64,000 nucleotides of DNA from Amyloporia xantha (taxonomy: Eukaryota; Basidiomycota; Agaricomycetes; Polyporales; Adustoporiaceae), in assembly GCA_036971615.1 (NCBI GenBank), contig JAYKKR010000001.1, positions 3,720,001-3,784,000 of the forward strand, given 5' to 3'. Numbering within the stretch: the stretch's first letter is position 1; each line of letters opens with the position of its first letter. Shown here piece by piece: positions 42,550 through 53,601 of the stretch. A model generated the notes under the pieces. The model was not told where the DNA came from and ran no database searches. It was given only the letters and a program-made list of their open reading frames with translations. Both the position numbers and the translations under genes were made by a program.

Positions 42550-43354
42550 GTTGCCGTCGACGATGGGCGAGCAGGATAGTTGTTAGGGCAGTCTCGTGAG
42601 TGGAGGCTGTGAGAGAAAGGGTTTGTGCTCTAGGAGTCGTCGGGACGAGGTATAAGTGCCGATAGGGTCTTCCTGCGAGTCCGCACGCGTACGAGGCCTG
42701 CGACAGTTACCAAGACAAATAACATCCGTCGAGCTTCGTCATGGGATGATACATGGTTCGACTGCCTCGAATGTTCTCACAGCCATGGGAAGCAGCAGAC
42801 GCGATTCCCAAAGACGTCTGCCAAATGCCTAAAAGTCCGAAAATGGGGGTCGAGGACCCAAAATGTTCGATACAAAATGTCCGAAAAGGGGGTCAAAGGG
42901 GCGGCATGTTAGATGCTATTTTGGCCCGAAAAGACCCCTTCCAGGCTGAGGTCCGATCCGAAACGTCCGTTTAGGGGGGTATCGGACGGTATCCCACGTG
43001 GATTGCCCGCAAATGGACTGAACTTCCGGGCAGTGCCGGCGCCGTAGGCGCCGGGAAATTCGGGCGACGCTCGATCCTTTCTGGGTCCGAAAATCGAACC
43101 AAACGCTTGAGGTTCGATCTTTTTTGTCCGAATCAGGCAACATCTCTAGGTCCGAAAGTGGGTCTCCAGGGATCGAGGCTCTAGGGGGATTAGCCGGGGT
43201 CCTAGGGGGAGACGCTGGGCCGATCACCAGCGCTAGCCACGCGGGCGCTTGAGGGCGACGTTCAATATCAGCGCGGGCGCTTTCTGTTCTTGTCCAACCC
43301 ATGTTCCACTGAGGCCTACACTGTACCCACCCGAGCACTGTCACCGTCGTGGCC
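42550..43354. other. Upstream region of SDR copy 2, with a GTCCGAAA-rich stretch
   Basis: Bases 42550-42760 are the duplicated SDR promoter. From about 42830 to 43170 the string GTCCGAAA or a close variant recurs about six times, among runs of G (GGGGG) and the palindromic CGGCGCCG..CGGCGCCG-type sequence near 43040-43060. There is no coding signal. The composition differs sharply from the neighbours. Confidence 0.5.
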
Positions 43355-43818
43355 ATGACTGCGGTATACGAAAGCCTCCTGCCGAAACTCGTGACCGTGC
43401 TCGAGCTCACGCAGCAATCCGAGAGTGCGTCTACGCCCCAGACGAGGCAGGCTCTGGTCCAAGCGGTACGTCCTCGCACCCTTCCCGCGATGGTCGCGAT
43501 AGTGTCGATCATATCGCACCCTGCAGACGACCGATTTTAGGGACAGCCTGAAGCAGGCGAAGGAGCAGGCGAGCATGCTCCCCGGCGGGGAACTGTCGGT
43601 GAGCGAGCAGGACGAGGTGATCGAGATGCTGGAGAGGCTGAAGGACCGCAAGAGGTGCGTATGTGTACCTGGCGCTTTTCAGCTGGGGCTCAGTGCATCG
43701 TCTTCGCTGCAGACAGCAGCTCGCGGAGTTTTCGAGCAGCGTCGAGTCCATGTCTGCAGCATCTGCGGCAGAGGGCGTTAAAATGGAGGTCGACTCGACG
43801 GCGTCGACCCCGTCGTGA
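43355..43818 (+). CDS. Small coiled-coil protein, probable Mediator subunit 9
   Basis: Exons 43355-43465, 43527-43654 and 43713-43818 join in phase to 114 aa. The sequence runs MTAVYESLLPKLVTVLELTQ, TDFRDSLKQAKEQASMLPGG, ELSVSEQDEVIEMLERLKDR, KRQQLAEFSSSVESM and ends in an acidic tail with MEVDSTASTPS. Two helices separated by LPGG, with length near 100 residues, fit the MED9 (Cse2-type) mediator subunit, a middle-module component of RNA polymerase II Mediator. The match is by general pattern only. Another small coiled-coil subunit is possible. Confidence 0.5.
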
Positions 43819-44293
43819 GCGGTTCGCATCTCAAAGGTTATCAGACGCCGATATATGTATGTGATATAAGGAAAGGTTTACAATCAGACCCAGTTTCTGC
43901 CTTGCAGCCGCACGTATTGCGCTTGGAGACAGATGGTGGAGGACTCGGAGAATAGCCCGACCGCGCGATTCAAGGCACGACTACAGCAAGAGCAATCTCA
44001 ACCTCGTCATCCAACGTACATTGTCACCCAGTCTACCGGACCGATTTACAACCCGTCTAGTCCAGTGGCCATGATATTTGGTTTCAAACGGTTCCAATCG
44101 GAACGAGCACCCACATCCACACGATCGCCAGCCTCTTCTCTGGTCGACGATCCTCCTCCGTTCTGCCCATTCTCTACTCTATTTTTCTTCCATTTCGCGC
44201 GTTTCTGAGGCCTCGACGGCACCACACCCCAGGGCCGGCCCTGCACCTTCCGTTCCTTGTTCCTACCATACATTCCTTTTGAGTCAGATCAGC
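43819..44293 (+). other. Intergenic spacer with an unsupported small frame
   Basis: A frame from ATG 43933 (MVEDSENSPTARFKARLQQEQSQ) runs 91 codons but shows no domain and changes into low-complexity Ser/Phe sequence. It may be a remnant or a 5' leader. Pyrimidine tracts just before 44294 suit a promoter. Confidence 0.3.
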
Positions 44294-45526
44294 ATGCGCA
44301 AGCCCAAACGCCCTCTTGTCCTCTGTTCCTACACACCCGTCTCTTTCCTCCCACTATCACCCTCACTCCCACTCCCACTCCCACTGGTTGTGCTCCTTGC
44401 GTTATTAGCACTGCGGGCGTCCGCGTCGTCAGGGGCCGGCGTGACGTGGATGAGCCCTTCCGCAGGCGACGTGTACGCATCGGGCGACACGATCGTCGGG
44501 CAGTGGAGCGCGAAGGAGGGGTTTGCGGACCCGTCCTTCAGCCTGTGCGCTCCGGGCTCTGAAGAGGAGAATGGCGATACGGGAGACAGTTGTGGCGCCG
44601 AGGTCTGGCCGGTGGTCAGCCCGGACGGCGGGTCGTACCTTACTTACCTGTGAGTTCTCACCTACCTGAGCTGTTCGCTTGGGAGCGGGCGCGCTGTTGT
44701 GTTGTGCTATGAGACTGATAGTGGTGCGTCGGTTTTTTTGTGCGGCGGCAGCTCGCTCCCAAACGTGTCTACCACAGCGCAGTTCTTCCTCCAGATGGCG
44801 AACGACGCGGGCCAGATGGCGGCGTCGCCAGCGTTCTCCCTAAGTCGTACGTCCCCTCTTGTTTCCTCTCCCTTCCACGCCCCGGCTCACTCTCCCACAG
44901 CCTCGGCCGCTTCCACCTCCTCCTCCGCCGGCTCGCTCACCAATCCGAACGGCACTTTCCCCGCAGGCGCAGGCGGCGCGCAGCCACTCCCAAATCTCTC
45001 CTCGTCGAGGATGCCCGCGCCCACCGCGACGTACGCGGTGCCGCTCGCGCTCGTGGGCGCTGTGCTCGTCGCCGCGGGCGGGCTGGGCGTGCAGCAGCGG
45101 CGGAAGCTGCAGCGGGAGCGGGCAGAGGCCGAGAAAGGCGGGGAGGGCGCGGCTGCAGGGGCGGACGAGAAGGGCGCGGGCGCGGGAGGGGTGGGGGGCG
45201 AGGATGTGTTTACGCGGTTTCCGGGCGTAAGGAGGGTGCGGACGGGGAGGGGGTTGGGGATGGGAGGGAGGAGCGTGGAAGCGGGGAGCGTGTACTCGGG
45301 GCGGGGCTCGACGGCGGGCTGGGCGTCCTCCCCGACGGCGGCGGCGGGGAGTGTGACGGGGTCGTTCCGGGGGCTGCCGAATCCGTACGCGGGCGAGGTG
45401 GGGTCACTTGGGGAGCGGGAGGACGAGGATAGGCTGTCGCTGTATTCGGCCGCGTCGCTGAAGCGGCAGCCGATGGTGCGGCGGGCGACGCGGGAGGCGT
45501 TTTGGCCGCGGTGCGACGCGGGGGCG

Positions 45527-45572
<46 letters not shown>

Positions 45573-45916
45573 GGGTGCGGAGGATGGCGGTGAGGGCGTT
45601 TAGGGCGGGCGCGGTGCCTGTGCGGGCGGGGGTGGGGCGGTTCTCGTCGAGTGGGTTTACGGATCCGGGATGTGGGAAGGGGAGGGGCAAAGACAGGGAT
45701 AGAGACAGAGACAGTGACATGGAGATGGAGAAGGGGTTGAACGCGTCGGTGGAGGACGCGCTGGTGGAGAGGTATTTCTTGCCGTCGCCTGTCCTGCCGC
45801 TCGAGCCTGCGCCGCTGGAGAGGCTGCATGTGCGGCGGAGTGCGGAGGGGGTGAGGGCGGATCGCGAGAAGCCGCTGCCGGAGAGGCCGGGGAGGGAGAA
45901 GAGGAGGGGGTGGTGA
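44294..45916 (+). CDS. Secreted/membrane protein with Kre9/Knh1-like ectodomain
   Basis: Exons 44294-44649, 44752-44846 and 44901-45916 give 488 aa. An N-terminal hydrophobic segment (LPLPLPLVVLLALLALRASA) acts as a signal peptide. VTWMSPSAGDVYASGDTIVG-type sequence starts a small Ser/Thr-rich beta domain like the Kre9/Knh1 family of fungal cell-wall proteins. A Ser/Thr/Pro stalk leads to one transmembrane helix (VPLALVGAVLVAAGGLGV) followed by a basic QQRRKLQRERAE, so the protein is single-pass with the long Gly/Arg-rich part in the cytoplasm. That part contains a (GT)n run encoded by a hexanucleotide repeat. A role in wall sensing or assembly is inference. Confidence 0.75.
45528..45570 (+). 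repeat. In-frame hexanucleotide minisatellite (GGGACA)n
   Basis: About seven copies of GGGACA encode an alternating Gly-Thr run in the cytoplasmic tail of the Kre9-like protein. A related degenerate run of GACAGGGATAGAGACAG appears at 45691-45719 and encodes Lys/Asp-Arg repeats. Six-base units keep the frame when copy number changes. Confidence 0.8.
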
Positions 45917-47280
45917 GGGTGGAGGGCGCGTGAAATGTGCGAGCCTTGCAATTTAGGGCCCGACGGGGAGGGTTGGTGTCGGGCTAGGTGCGTCGGGCTG
46001 AGTGTATCGTGCTGGGATAGGTAAGCGGTTAGTGCTGGTGTGATGGCCTATTGGCGCGAGCAGAACTGATAGAATTATGTCTAGATCTATGCAGGGCTGT
46101 TGTGCCGTCTCTGGGCTTTGTGGATACTGGGTCTTACTGTTTTCTGTCTCTGTATTTGGGGTCTACCTCCGTGCTTGTATCTGTCCGTCTGTCTTACTCT
46201 GGTTGATATGCATTTCTTGGGGTTTGCTGTATAGAACGCATATGTCTGGCTATATCTACCGCCATGCTGGGCTACTCGACGACAAGACCAAGCACTGTAC
46301 TGATGTGTCTCTAGGTGAAACTAGGTGTCCCGATCTGCAATATGTGGACTGCACGTCATGGTGACAATAAGTTTATGAGTTGGAGTTGGCACTGAGGGGG
46401 TGATCTAACTTGGCATGCTCTAGTTGAATATGCAGCTCGCGTGAGAATACTTATGCCCTCGGGCACGACGGGAACACGGGGCGGCAGAGCTGGGTTGATT
46501 GCGAATACGACGGTATGTGTCGAGAGGGAGTCGCGCTCTGACAGGCAAGTGACGTGTGCACGTTCGAAGGTGATGTTGTGATGTTGATAGGTTGATATGG
46601 CACACGGACAGGGTGACGAGATTGACATGGTGGACGAGTGGTGGGCGGAGAACCCAGACATTGATGGTGCGCAATGGTCGGCATGGATAGTGTTTCGCGC
46701 GGCGGGCGTCCGGAGGAATCACAGGTGGCGGTGGACGCAGCGGCGGACGTGCAGGGAGATGTTGAATGCGGGCTGTGAGTGGGTTAACGGGCGTATATTG
46801 TGATAGATGGAAGCTCGCTGACGAGACAAAGTGGCTCGAATTAGAAGACGCGTAGATGACGACCATAGAGTGCTTGATGGAGACCTACGAGCGTCGATCG
46901 GGAGAGTGCGCGCAATCAAGACATGCAGGGAACTCGATCACATGCTGCCGTTCGGCGGCGGTGACAGGATAGGAAACGGCACTTCCCCATTGGGACAGAC
47001 GTGGCCGAAGAAGGCAGGTGGTGTACTTGGACAGACGTGGGCTGGAGGTAATATGAACACAATCGGCTGTCTTCTCCTGCTCGATCCGCGGCCTCAATGA
47101 TCGTAGAAAAGAGTCAACGGCTTGTCTCCATCTCCAGCGCTGCTTCCCTCCCCCGGGCGCCCATCCGTCACCCCCCGTCGTCTTTCCTCCGCGACCTTTC
47201 TTTCTCTCGTACCACCACCATCTCTTGTCTTGCCCGTCTACTTAACTCCTGCGTAATTGCAACCGTCTTTCTTTACCAAC
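45917..47280. other. Intergenic region
   Basis: Small frames such as plus 46597-46803 (HGQGDEIDMVDEWWAENPD) have no domain and no partner exons. Pyrimidine-rich sequence from about 47130 to 47280 suggests the promoter of the next gene. Confidence 0.35.
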
Positions 47281-48456
47281 ATGGCCTCCGCCGCCCTCTC
47301 CCCAGACCACCGCGACCGCGACCGCACCGTCCCCTTCTCCCTCCAGGAATTCTCCGACCTCGTCTGCACCGCCTTCAACCTCGGCTCCCAGCAGCACCCA
47401 CGCTTTTCCCTCCACCCTGCTTCGCCGTCTCCCGGCGCGTCTCCTTGTTCCCCCTCTTCCAGTTACTTTGACACAGACACCGACGATGACCACATCGCCG
47501 CGTACATACCCGCCTCCGCCAGGGCACCCTCCAGAGCCACCACCCTTTCCATGCACGCGTCCTCCAAGCCCTCCAAGCATCGCTCCAGCGCTCTCAGCGT
47601 GCTCAAACACGTCCGCACGCGTGCATCTGCGCTCGTCCTCCGTCCCAATAACACCAACATCTCCCACAACAACGCGTCAGACGCGACTCTGCTGGCCATC
47701 CCGTCCCTCCCCCGTCCTTCCGTCTCCTCCCAGCATACCGTCCTCACCACTACATCGTCCTTTGCTTTCCTTTCGCGTCCGCACACGCCCTGTCCTACCC
47801 CACGCCCCTCTTCGCCCTTCCCTTTCGCCCCAGGGGCGGACCTTGCACTCTCCCGGTCCCGGTCTCGCACCAAGAGCCTCCCCGGTCCCATCTCCTTTCT
47901 CAAGCTCGGCCATAAACGCGATGCTCCTGCAACCATCTCCGCGGCTCCGCAGCCAGCGCCACGCCCGGACCTGCCGTCGTTCTTCGAGGACTCAGGCTAT
48001 TCGGAGCGCCCACATGCCCCAACGTACAGTCGCCCTGTGACGCCTGTCATCCCGCCGATGCCTGCGCGTCGCATACATGCGCGTCTCCCGCCACTGCGCA
48101 AGGCGAAGAGTGCATCGACGAGTTTGTTCCGCGGCAAGGGCGCAAAGACACAGCATGCGATGAATGCGGAGTCTGCAGCGGCGTCGACAGGTGTGCATGC
48201 TGATACGAATAACAATGCACAGATGGAAATGGAAGCGGAGTGGACGTTTGGAGAAGGGGACTTTGTGAAACCACGGGAGCCACCGCCTGTGCCGGTGGCG
48301 CTGCGCGGGTTGGGGGTACGGTGGGAAGAGAGCGAGGACTCGGACGGCCTGCTTTTGGAGGTGCCCGGGTATGTGTTTGAGCGGAGAGGAAGTGCCACCA
48401 GTACGTGTACGTCGAGTACGATGGTGAGTGGGTGTTGTTTTCTTTCTTTCTCCTAG
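47281..48456 (+). CDS. Ser/Pro-rich hypothetical protein
   Basis: One long frame from ATG 47281, preceded by a pyrimidine-rich leader, codes about 391 aa. The N-terminus (LSPDHRDRDRTVPFSLQEFSDLVCTAFNLG) may form a short helix. The rest is Ser/Pro/Arg-rich with possible phosphorylation sites (RSRSRTKSLPGP) and an acidic patch near EWTFGEGDFVKP and EESEDSDGLLLEVPGYVF. There is a GTGAGT at 48423 right after a Met codon, so the frame may instead splice into a short downstream exon at about 48457. No family is recognised. It shares general style with the gene at 49099 but no obvious sequence. Confidence 0.55.
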   Translation: MASAALSPDHRDRDRTVPFSLQEFSDLVCTAFNLGSQQHPRFSLHPASPSPGASPCSPSSSYFDTDTDDDHIAAYIPASARAPSRATTLSMHASSKPSKHRSSALSVLKHVRTRASALVLRPNNTNISHNNASDATLLAIPSLPRPSVSSQHTVLTTTSSFAFLSRPHTPCPTPRPSSPFPFAPGADLALSRSRSRTKSLPGPISFLKLGHKRDAPATISAAPQPAPRPDLPSFFEDSGYSERPHAPTYSRPVTPVIPPMPARRIHARLPPLRKAKSASTSLFRGKGAKTQHAMNAESAAASTGVHADTNNNAQMEMEAEWTFGEGDFVKPREPPPVPVALRGLGVRWEESEDSDGLLLEVPGYVFERRGSATSTCTSSTMVSGCCFLSFS

Positions 48457-49098
48457 TACTGTGGTTGTGCCATTCGAAACCGGACGCGTGTGTACAGCCG
48501 CTGCTTCGCATTGGGATTTGCACGTGTTGCCGCTGCGGCGGGGGAGAGGCGGCGCGCGATTCGTGCCGCGTTGTCCGGTGGTCATCCGTCATAGGCTTTC
48601 GGGCTGGTACTCGCTGATGGTACTGTTGGGCATTTGCGGACTCAGGGCGGGCGCGCGATGCTCGATTGATGGTGGCTAATCGGAACGGTTGCGTTGATGC
48701 GGAGCAGACATCGTCCGGCGATCATGGGCTGTATGCTTCCCAATTCAAGCTTGCTCGGTGATGTGGCTCGAGGATGATGCGAGCAGGATGCGGTGTCAGG
48801 GCGGGCGCGATTTGATCGTGGCGAGATCGGGACGGTTGAGATGATGCGGAGGAGAGGAAGCATTGTCTTGGACTCCGTGCTTCCCGACTTGTGCTGGGAT
48901 GCTTGACTGATCGTGACGACGTTTGGACAGTTCGGTTGATATGTGTCGAGTTCGCCCTCTAGTGTTAGCTGGTTGACGAGCGGACCTTCGTTCGGTTCCG
49001 CTCTGCGTGCGCGGTACTGCTCTCCTGAGCGTACCATATATGCAGGCTATTCATCCCGCATCTATTCCCGCCATTCGGACTGAAGTTTCATTTTTGTC
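48457..49098. other. Intergenic region with a diverged tandem repeat
   Basis: About 48643-48710 and 48798-48865 are similar: both contain CAGGGCGGGCGCG, a GATNGNGGC-type middle, CGGNACGGTTG and GATGCGGAG. The spacing is about 155 bp, so this is an old tandem duplication of promoter-like sequence. No coding signal. Confidence 0.5.
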
Positions 49099-51155
49099 AT
49101 GATTCTCGATTCATATTTCCAGACTCGTGGTATACTTGCTGACAAGCCTCTTTCCGGCCTCCCTATGCGTTCACAGACGTCTACTAAGTCGACTTCAAGC
49201 CTCGGCGAGCGTATCGCATCTCTGCTTCCTCTTGCGCTCCCGTCCAAGGCAAAGTTCCGCACCCGCTCGAAGCTCAGCCTCGCTATCACCACCGCTACCG
49301 CGGACTCCTCGCCCTCGACAGACTCGACGCGTACATGGTCACCCGTTACGCCGACAGGCTACGCCTTCCCGCCACCTGGAACTGATGCGGGCCCGGGACA
49401 GTGCTACTCACAGTCTGAACATGCTGTGCACACGCCAGACCGCGAGACATGCGAGGATACTTATACGGTCGGGCGCGTGCTCACGCTCGAGCCGGACCCG
49501 TTCAAGAAGGCCTCGATCGAAATCGAGAAGGCGGGCGCGGTGGACGTGACCCCGACCCCCGCTGCGCGCTCTGGGACGCCTGTGTTCATATTGGGAAGCA
49601 CGAGGCAGGGCAGGGGGCTCGGTCTAGGACTGGACTTGGACGGGGCCGATGGGATTGCTGGGCCTGATGGCCCGGGCGCGCGCTGGAGGGCTGCGGGTCG
49701 CTTTTCGAGGACGGCAGCACGGAGGATTCCAGCGGCGGCAAGTGTGTTTGACGAGTCGACGCAGGCAAGTCCGGCATACACGTTCCCGTCGTCTTGCTCG
49801 GTTTATAGGGATGTGGATGGCTTGTTTGAAGAGGAGCGTCAAGGTGATAGTGTTCCAGTGACGCCGACGTCGGAGATGGTGCCTGTGTCGAGGTTCAGCA
49901 CGCCTTCCAGCTCGGTGTCGTCGAGGTCGTTTTATGAGAGGTTTGAGGAGGATGAAGATGGGGAAGGAAGGGGGGCTGACGTCGACGCCGACGTCGATGC
50001 AACGTTTGTGTTTGGCTTCCCACAGACCGCCAGTGATATGGAGGAGCGCAGTGGTGAAAATATGGAAAGGAGGAGGATGTCAGTGGACGCCATCTCGTCA
50101 GCATCCCCGCCTCGGCCCCGGATCGCTGCGCGTGCTTCCCTCCCGCCATCTCCGCCATCTGCAAACTTAATGTACTCCCGCGCGCTGAGTCCGCCGTCGT
50201 CTCCGTCGAAGCATTCGAAACATGCGGATGCATTCCTTCCTCCGTCTTCCCCGCGGTCGAGATATTCGCATCCATCACCCCTTCGTCTCCGTCTTCTGCG
50301 CATTCAAGGAATATGCGTGTATCACTTCCCCCAACTCCGCCGTCTTCGCATTCCCGATTCGCGCATATACAGTACGCACCGGAGTCGCCGACGAAGCGCA
50401 AGAGCTCCGTGCGCACGGTTGCGTCTGAGTCGGCTGCGAGGATCCATCGCCCAGATTCGCCGTTCCCGCTCATGAGAGGCCTGAGTGATGGCTCTCCGAG
50501 GGGAAGGCTAGGGAAGCAACGTGGGATGTCCAAGCGCCAGAAAGCACAAGAGAGTGCGAGCCGTCTAGACGCTGAGGAAGATTCGGCGGACTCTGGTTTC
50601 GACACGGCAGATTTCGTGAACGACTCGGGGATCATGGTCGATTTCCATGGGGAAGATGCACTCGAGGACTCGTTTGTCCTGCCTCCGGCGGAGGCAGCTC
50701 AGCTGCTGATTCGGACGGAAGATTTGGATCAGGACTTTGAGGTATGCCTGAACAAGTGTGGTATGCGGTACAACAAACTGATGCGTTTGTGGCAGCCTTC
50801 TATCACTCCGGATGAAGTTGCCCAAGATAGGCTGACCCCGCGTCCGCCCTCTCAGGCGGGCTCATGCGTGCATCTTCAAGTCTACAACAGCTTGCATGCA
50901 CAGAGCCTCTCTGTCGACTCCAATGTGACTATAACTCCACAGAGATATTTGTCTTCATTAATGCACGACGACACCGTGTCATCCGACCAGCCATTGACTG
51001 ACTCCAGTGTGGAAGAAGCAAAGAACGAGCCTGAATGGGATGGGCGCACAGCGTTCTCGACGAAGAGGACGACGCAGTCAAGCACTCGGTCTAGTATGTT
51101 TTATAGCGCACGATCCAGTTTCGGGTCAGCGGTGTCGGTGAGAAAGAGTGTCTGA
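49099..51155 (+). CDS. Ser/Pro-rich hypothetical protein with a conserved-looking C-terminal part
   Basis: The frame starts MILDSYFQTRGILADKPLSG and runs with Ser/Thr/Pro-rich sequence to about 50255. It then continues in another frame from about 50309 (MRVSLPPTPPSSHS) to a stop at 51153-51155. Two explanations fit: a 53-nt intron 50256-50308 (GTCGAG..TTCAAG, in phase but with weak sites) or a one-base deletion inside a Ser/Pro-rich exon. The second part has GFDTADFVNDSGIMVDF, an acidic EDALEDSFVLPPAEAAQLL helix and a Ser-rich tail ending SVRKSV. No domain is recognised. Length is about 665 aa. Confidence 0.55.
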
Positions 51156-51949
51156 GGTGTGTAAGAAGGAATCAGGAATTATAATCGGGATCAAAAAGGT
51201 GATCCTGTCCATTCGTTTTATTGTTATTCTTGGCTGTCTACGCGCTGTCAGACCGTCTCATCTGTCGCTCTTTTCGTGGTTTTTTGGCTGTCTCACTGAG
51301 TATCTGTACTGCATTGAGGTCGCGTTCTGTTAGCATCGCTGTCGGGCCAGCACACTCCTTTAGCAAACCTTGCTGGCGTCCGACACGCTGTAATTCGTTC
51401 ACAATCACCTTCGTTTACATTATTGTTCATTATTGTACGCTGTGTACCGACCCTATTCTGTCCTTACTGCGTCGAACTTGGTTCGAGTAATTCGAGTCTT
51501 GCTGTACTGGTAGTATAGTATGTAATACCGTCGCTGTTGTTTCGGGTGATACTTGTGTTAGTGGCTAATTGTGTATAGGTTATACGCGTTATACAGTGTA
51601 TGCCAGGGGATTCTGAATGCAAGGAAATAAAAGCGGACGACGATGACAAGGGCGGGCATTGATGCGGACGCGTCGACGCGACCATCACGTGCACCGTGTC
51701 GGACTGACGGAGGCGGACATGCACCTCCGGCGGACATGCACCTCCCAGCTGAGCCGTTGGCCACTCTTCGGCCCTAGACGAGAGTAGGCCTGCGCTCTCA
51801 AGCCGAAGACTGTCGCTGGTGCTTGCGTGAGAGACGCAGCCTGGCTTAGCCGACGATCTTCCGACCGCTGCTGCACTTGACGCTACTAATATGTCCCGCG
51901 GCGCTCCCCTCCAGCGTCGTGCGCCCATGCTAGTGCGCCTGTGTCGAAA
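51156..51949. other. Intergenic region upstream of SDR copy 3
   Basis: T-rich 3' flank of the preceding gene followed by GC-rich sequence. GGCGGACATGCACCTCC occurs twice in tandem at 51711-51745. No supported frame. Confidence 0.4.
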
Positions 51950-53523
51950 ATGGGCGTAACGAGTCTCTGGTCTGACCTGAAGCTCAAGATGTCCGTTCTG
52001 CGGCAGTCCTTCCCTCCGCGCTCCAAGTTCAGCACGGACCACATGCCGGACTTGTCCGCGCGGGTGGTCGTTGTCACTGGTATGTGTGTGGTCATATGTA
52101 TTCGCAGGATGGGCTCATTATCTGCGCCCGGTGTGCAGGCGGGAATTCTGGAATCGGGCGAGAGACGGTCAAGGTGGGTTTGCGCCGAAACGTCTGCCAG
52201 TGTGCGTACGAGCCATCGCCCGTGGTAATTGCTGCCGACTCGGACAGGCTCTGCTGGAACACAATGCGATCGTGTATATGGCCGCCAGAAACAAGGCAAA
52301 GGCAGAGGCTGTCATCCGGGAGCTCAACGCGCAAACGGGCCGGCTGGCCATATTTTTGGAGCTCGATCTGAGCAGCATGTTGTCCGTCCGGAAGGCTGCG
52401 GACGAATTTATGAGGCAGGTCCCCCCCTTACCCCCAACCATTTGGCGCATCAGGCTGACAGGAGCTCATATGAACGCGGGGGTTAGCAAGGAGAAGAAGC
52501 TGGACATTCTGTTTAATAATGCGTATGCACTCATTGCCCTTCAGAAAATCACGCATGCGTCTGCTAAGCTGTCGTTCATTTTCGCAGCGGGGTTATGTGG
52601 CCCCCTCGCGAAATGCTGACCGCGGAGGGCTACGACCTGCAATTCGGGACGAACGTCTTGGGTGGGATGCCGAAACAGCCGCAGAAACATCGTGCTTTCC
52701 TGCTGACTCCACGAGCCTTCTCTAGGTCATTTCTACTTCACGAAGCTCCTCATGCCCGCCCTGCTCGCCGCGACGGAAACGTCGCCAGACGGCCACGCCC
52801 GCGTCATCACCACGGCGTCGGCCGCAGCCTACCGCTACACGCTCGACTGGGACTCGTTCAAGGCCGGCTCCACACGCCGGAAGATGTCGCCCAGGACGCT
52901 CTATTGTCAGAGCAAATTCGTGCGTGTGCCATCACCACCCGTCATTCACAGCCCCCGCCCGCTCACGCCGAATGGCTCGCATCTGCTACGAAAGGGGAAC
53001 GTCGTGGTCGCGCGCGAACTCGCGCGGCGCTATGGAGACAAGGGCCTCCTGTCCGCGTCGTGCAACCCTGGTGCGTCCGCCGCCGTGGCCGGTCTGTGTG
53101 CGCCGTCGTGATTGTGCACTGCTAGGCTATATCGACACAGAACTGTGGCGGCATGCGCCCAAGGCTCTGCGCCGGCTGCGGGTCAGTCCCCGTTTGTCAT
53201 GGGATGTGAGATATCGCTACGGCGCGTTCTGACGATGGCGCAACAGAGGTTCTTCTTTCATACCGCGTCGAAGGGCGCGCTCACCCAGCTGTGGGCGGGG
53301 ACGATGCCCGAGGTGCTGAAACACAACGGCGAGGTTCGTCTTCTATGTATGCTCCCCCAAGAGCCTCATGGGTACTGTCGGAGCGTCGTGTGTTGATGTC
53401 TACCGTTCATAGTTCCTCATGGACTCCTCTTTGCTTCGTACCACCAACTCAGGCAACTTTCCCACGCTCGCGCCCTACAGGAGGGGGCGTTTTGAGTGTG
53501 CGGGCTCAACCTGGGGCTTATAA
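51950..53523 (+). CDS. SDR copy 3, last exon replaced by retrotransposon sequence
   Basis: Diverged paralogue of the two SDRs at 39-42.5 kb, here on the plus strand. It starts MGVTSLWSDLKLKM. Conserved parts: [90 protein letters not shown], active site LYCQSKF, VVVARELARRYGDKG and [19 protein letters not shown]. The other copies end with an exon [24 protein letters not shown]. Here the acceptor TTCATAG at 53412 is followed by FLM, and then all similarity stops and the frame runs 33 residues of unrelated sequence (DSSLLRTTNSGNF..) to TAA 53521-53523. The change point coincides with the 5' end of the non-LTR element. The catalytic core is intact, but about 30 C-terminal residues are lost. Confidence 0.75.
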
Positions 53524-53601
53524 TACAACTAGTATTACTATCGGAATCCATAAGGCTACCGTGCTTAGAGTATATACCAGTGAAAGCGCACATCGACGGC
53601 A

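Noticed and set aside
43086..43125. Possible tRNA end: GGTTCGATC followed by TTTTTT
   Set aside because: The T-loop-like string lacks a matching five-base stem and no acceptor stem or A box precedes it at tRNA distance. It belongs to an inverted pair TCGAACC..GGTTCGA.
44887..45951. 354-aa minus-strand Ser/Pro-rich frame
   Set aside because: Antisense of the Kre9-like gene's GC-rich exon; its Pro-Val repeats are the complement of the Gly-Thr minisatellite.
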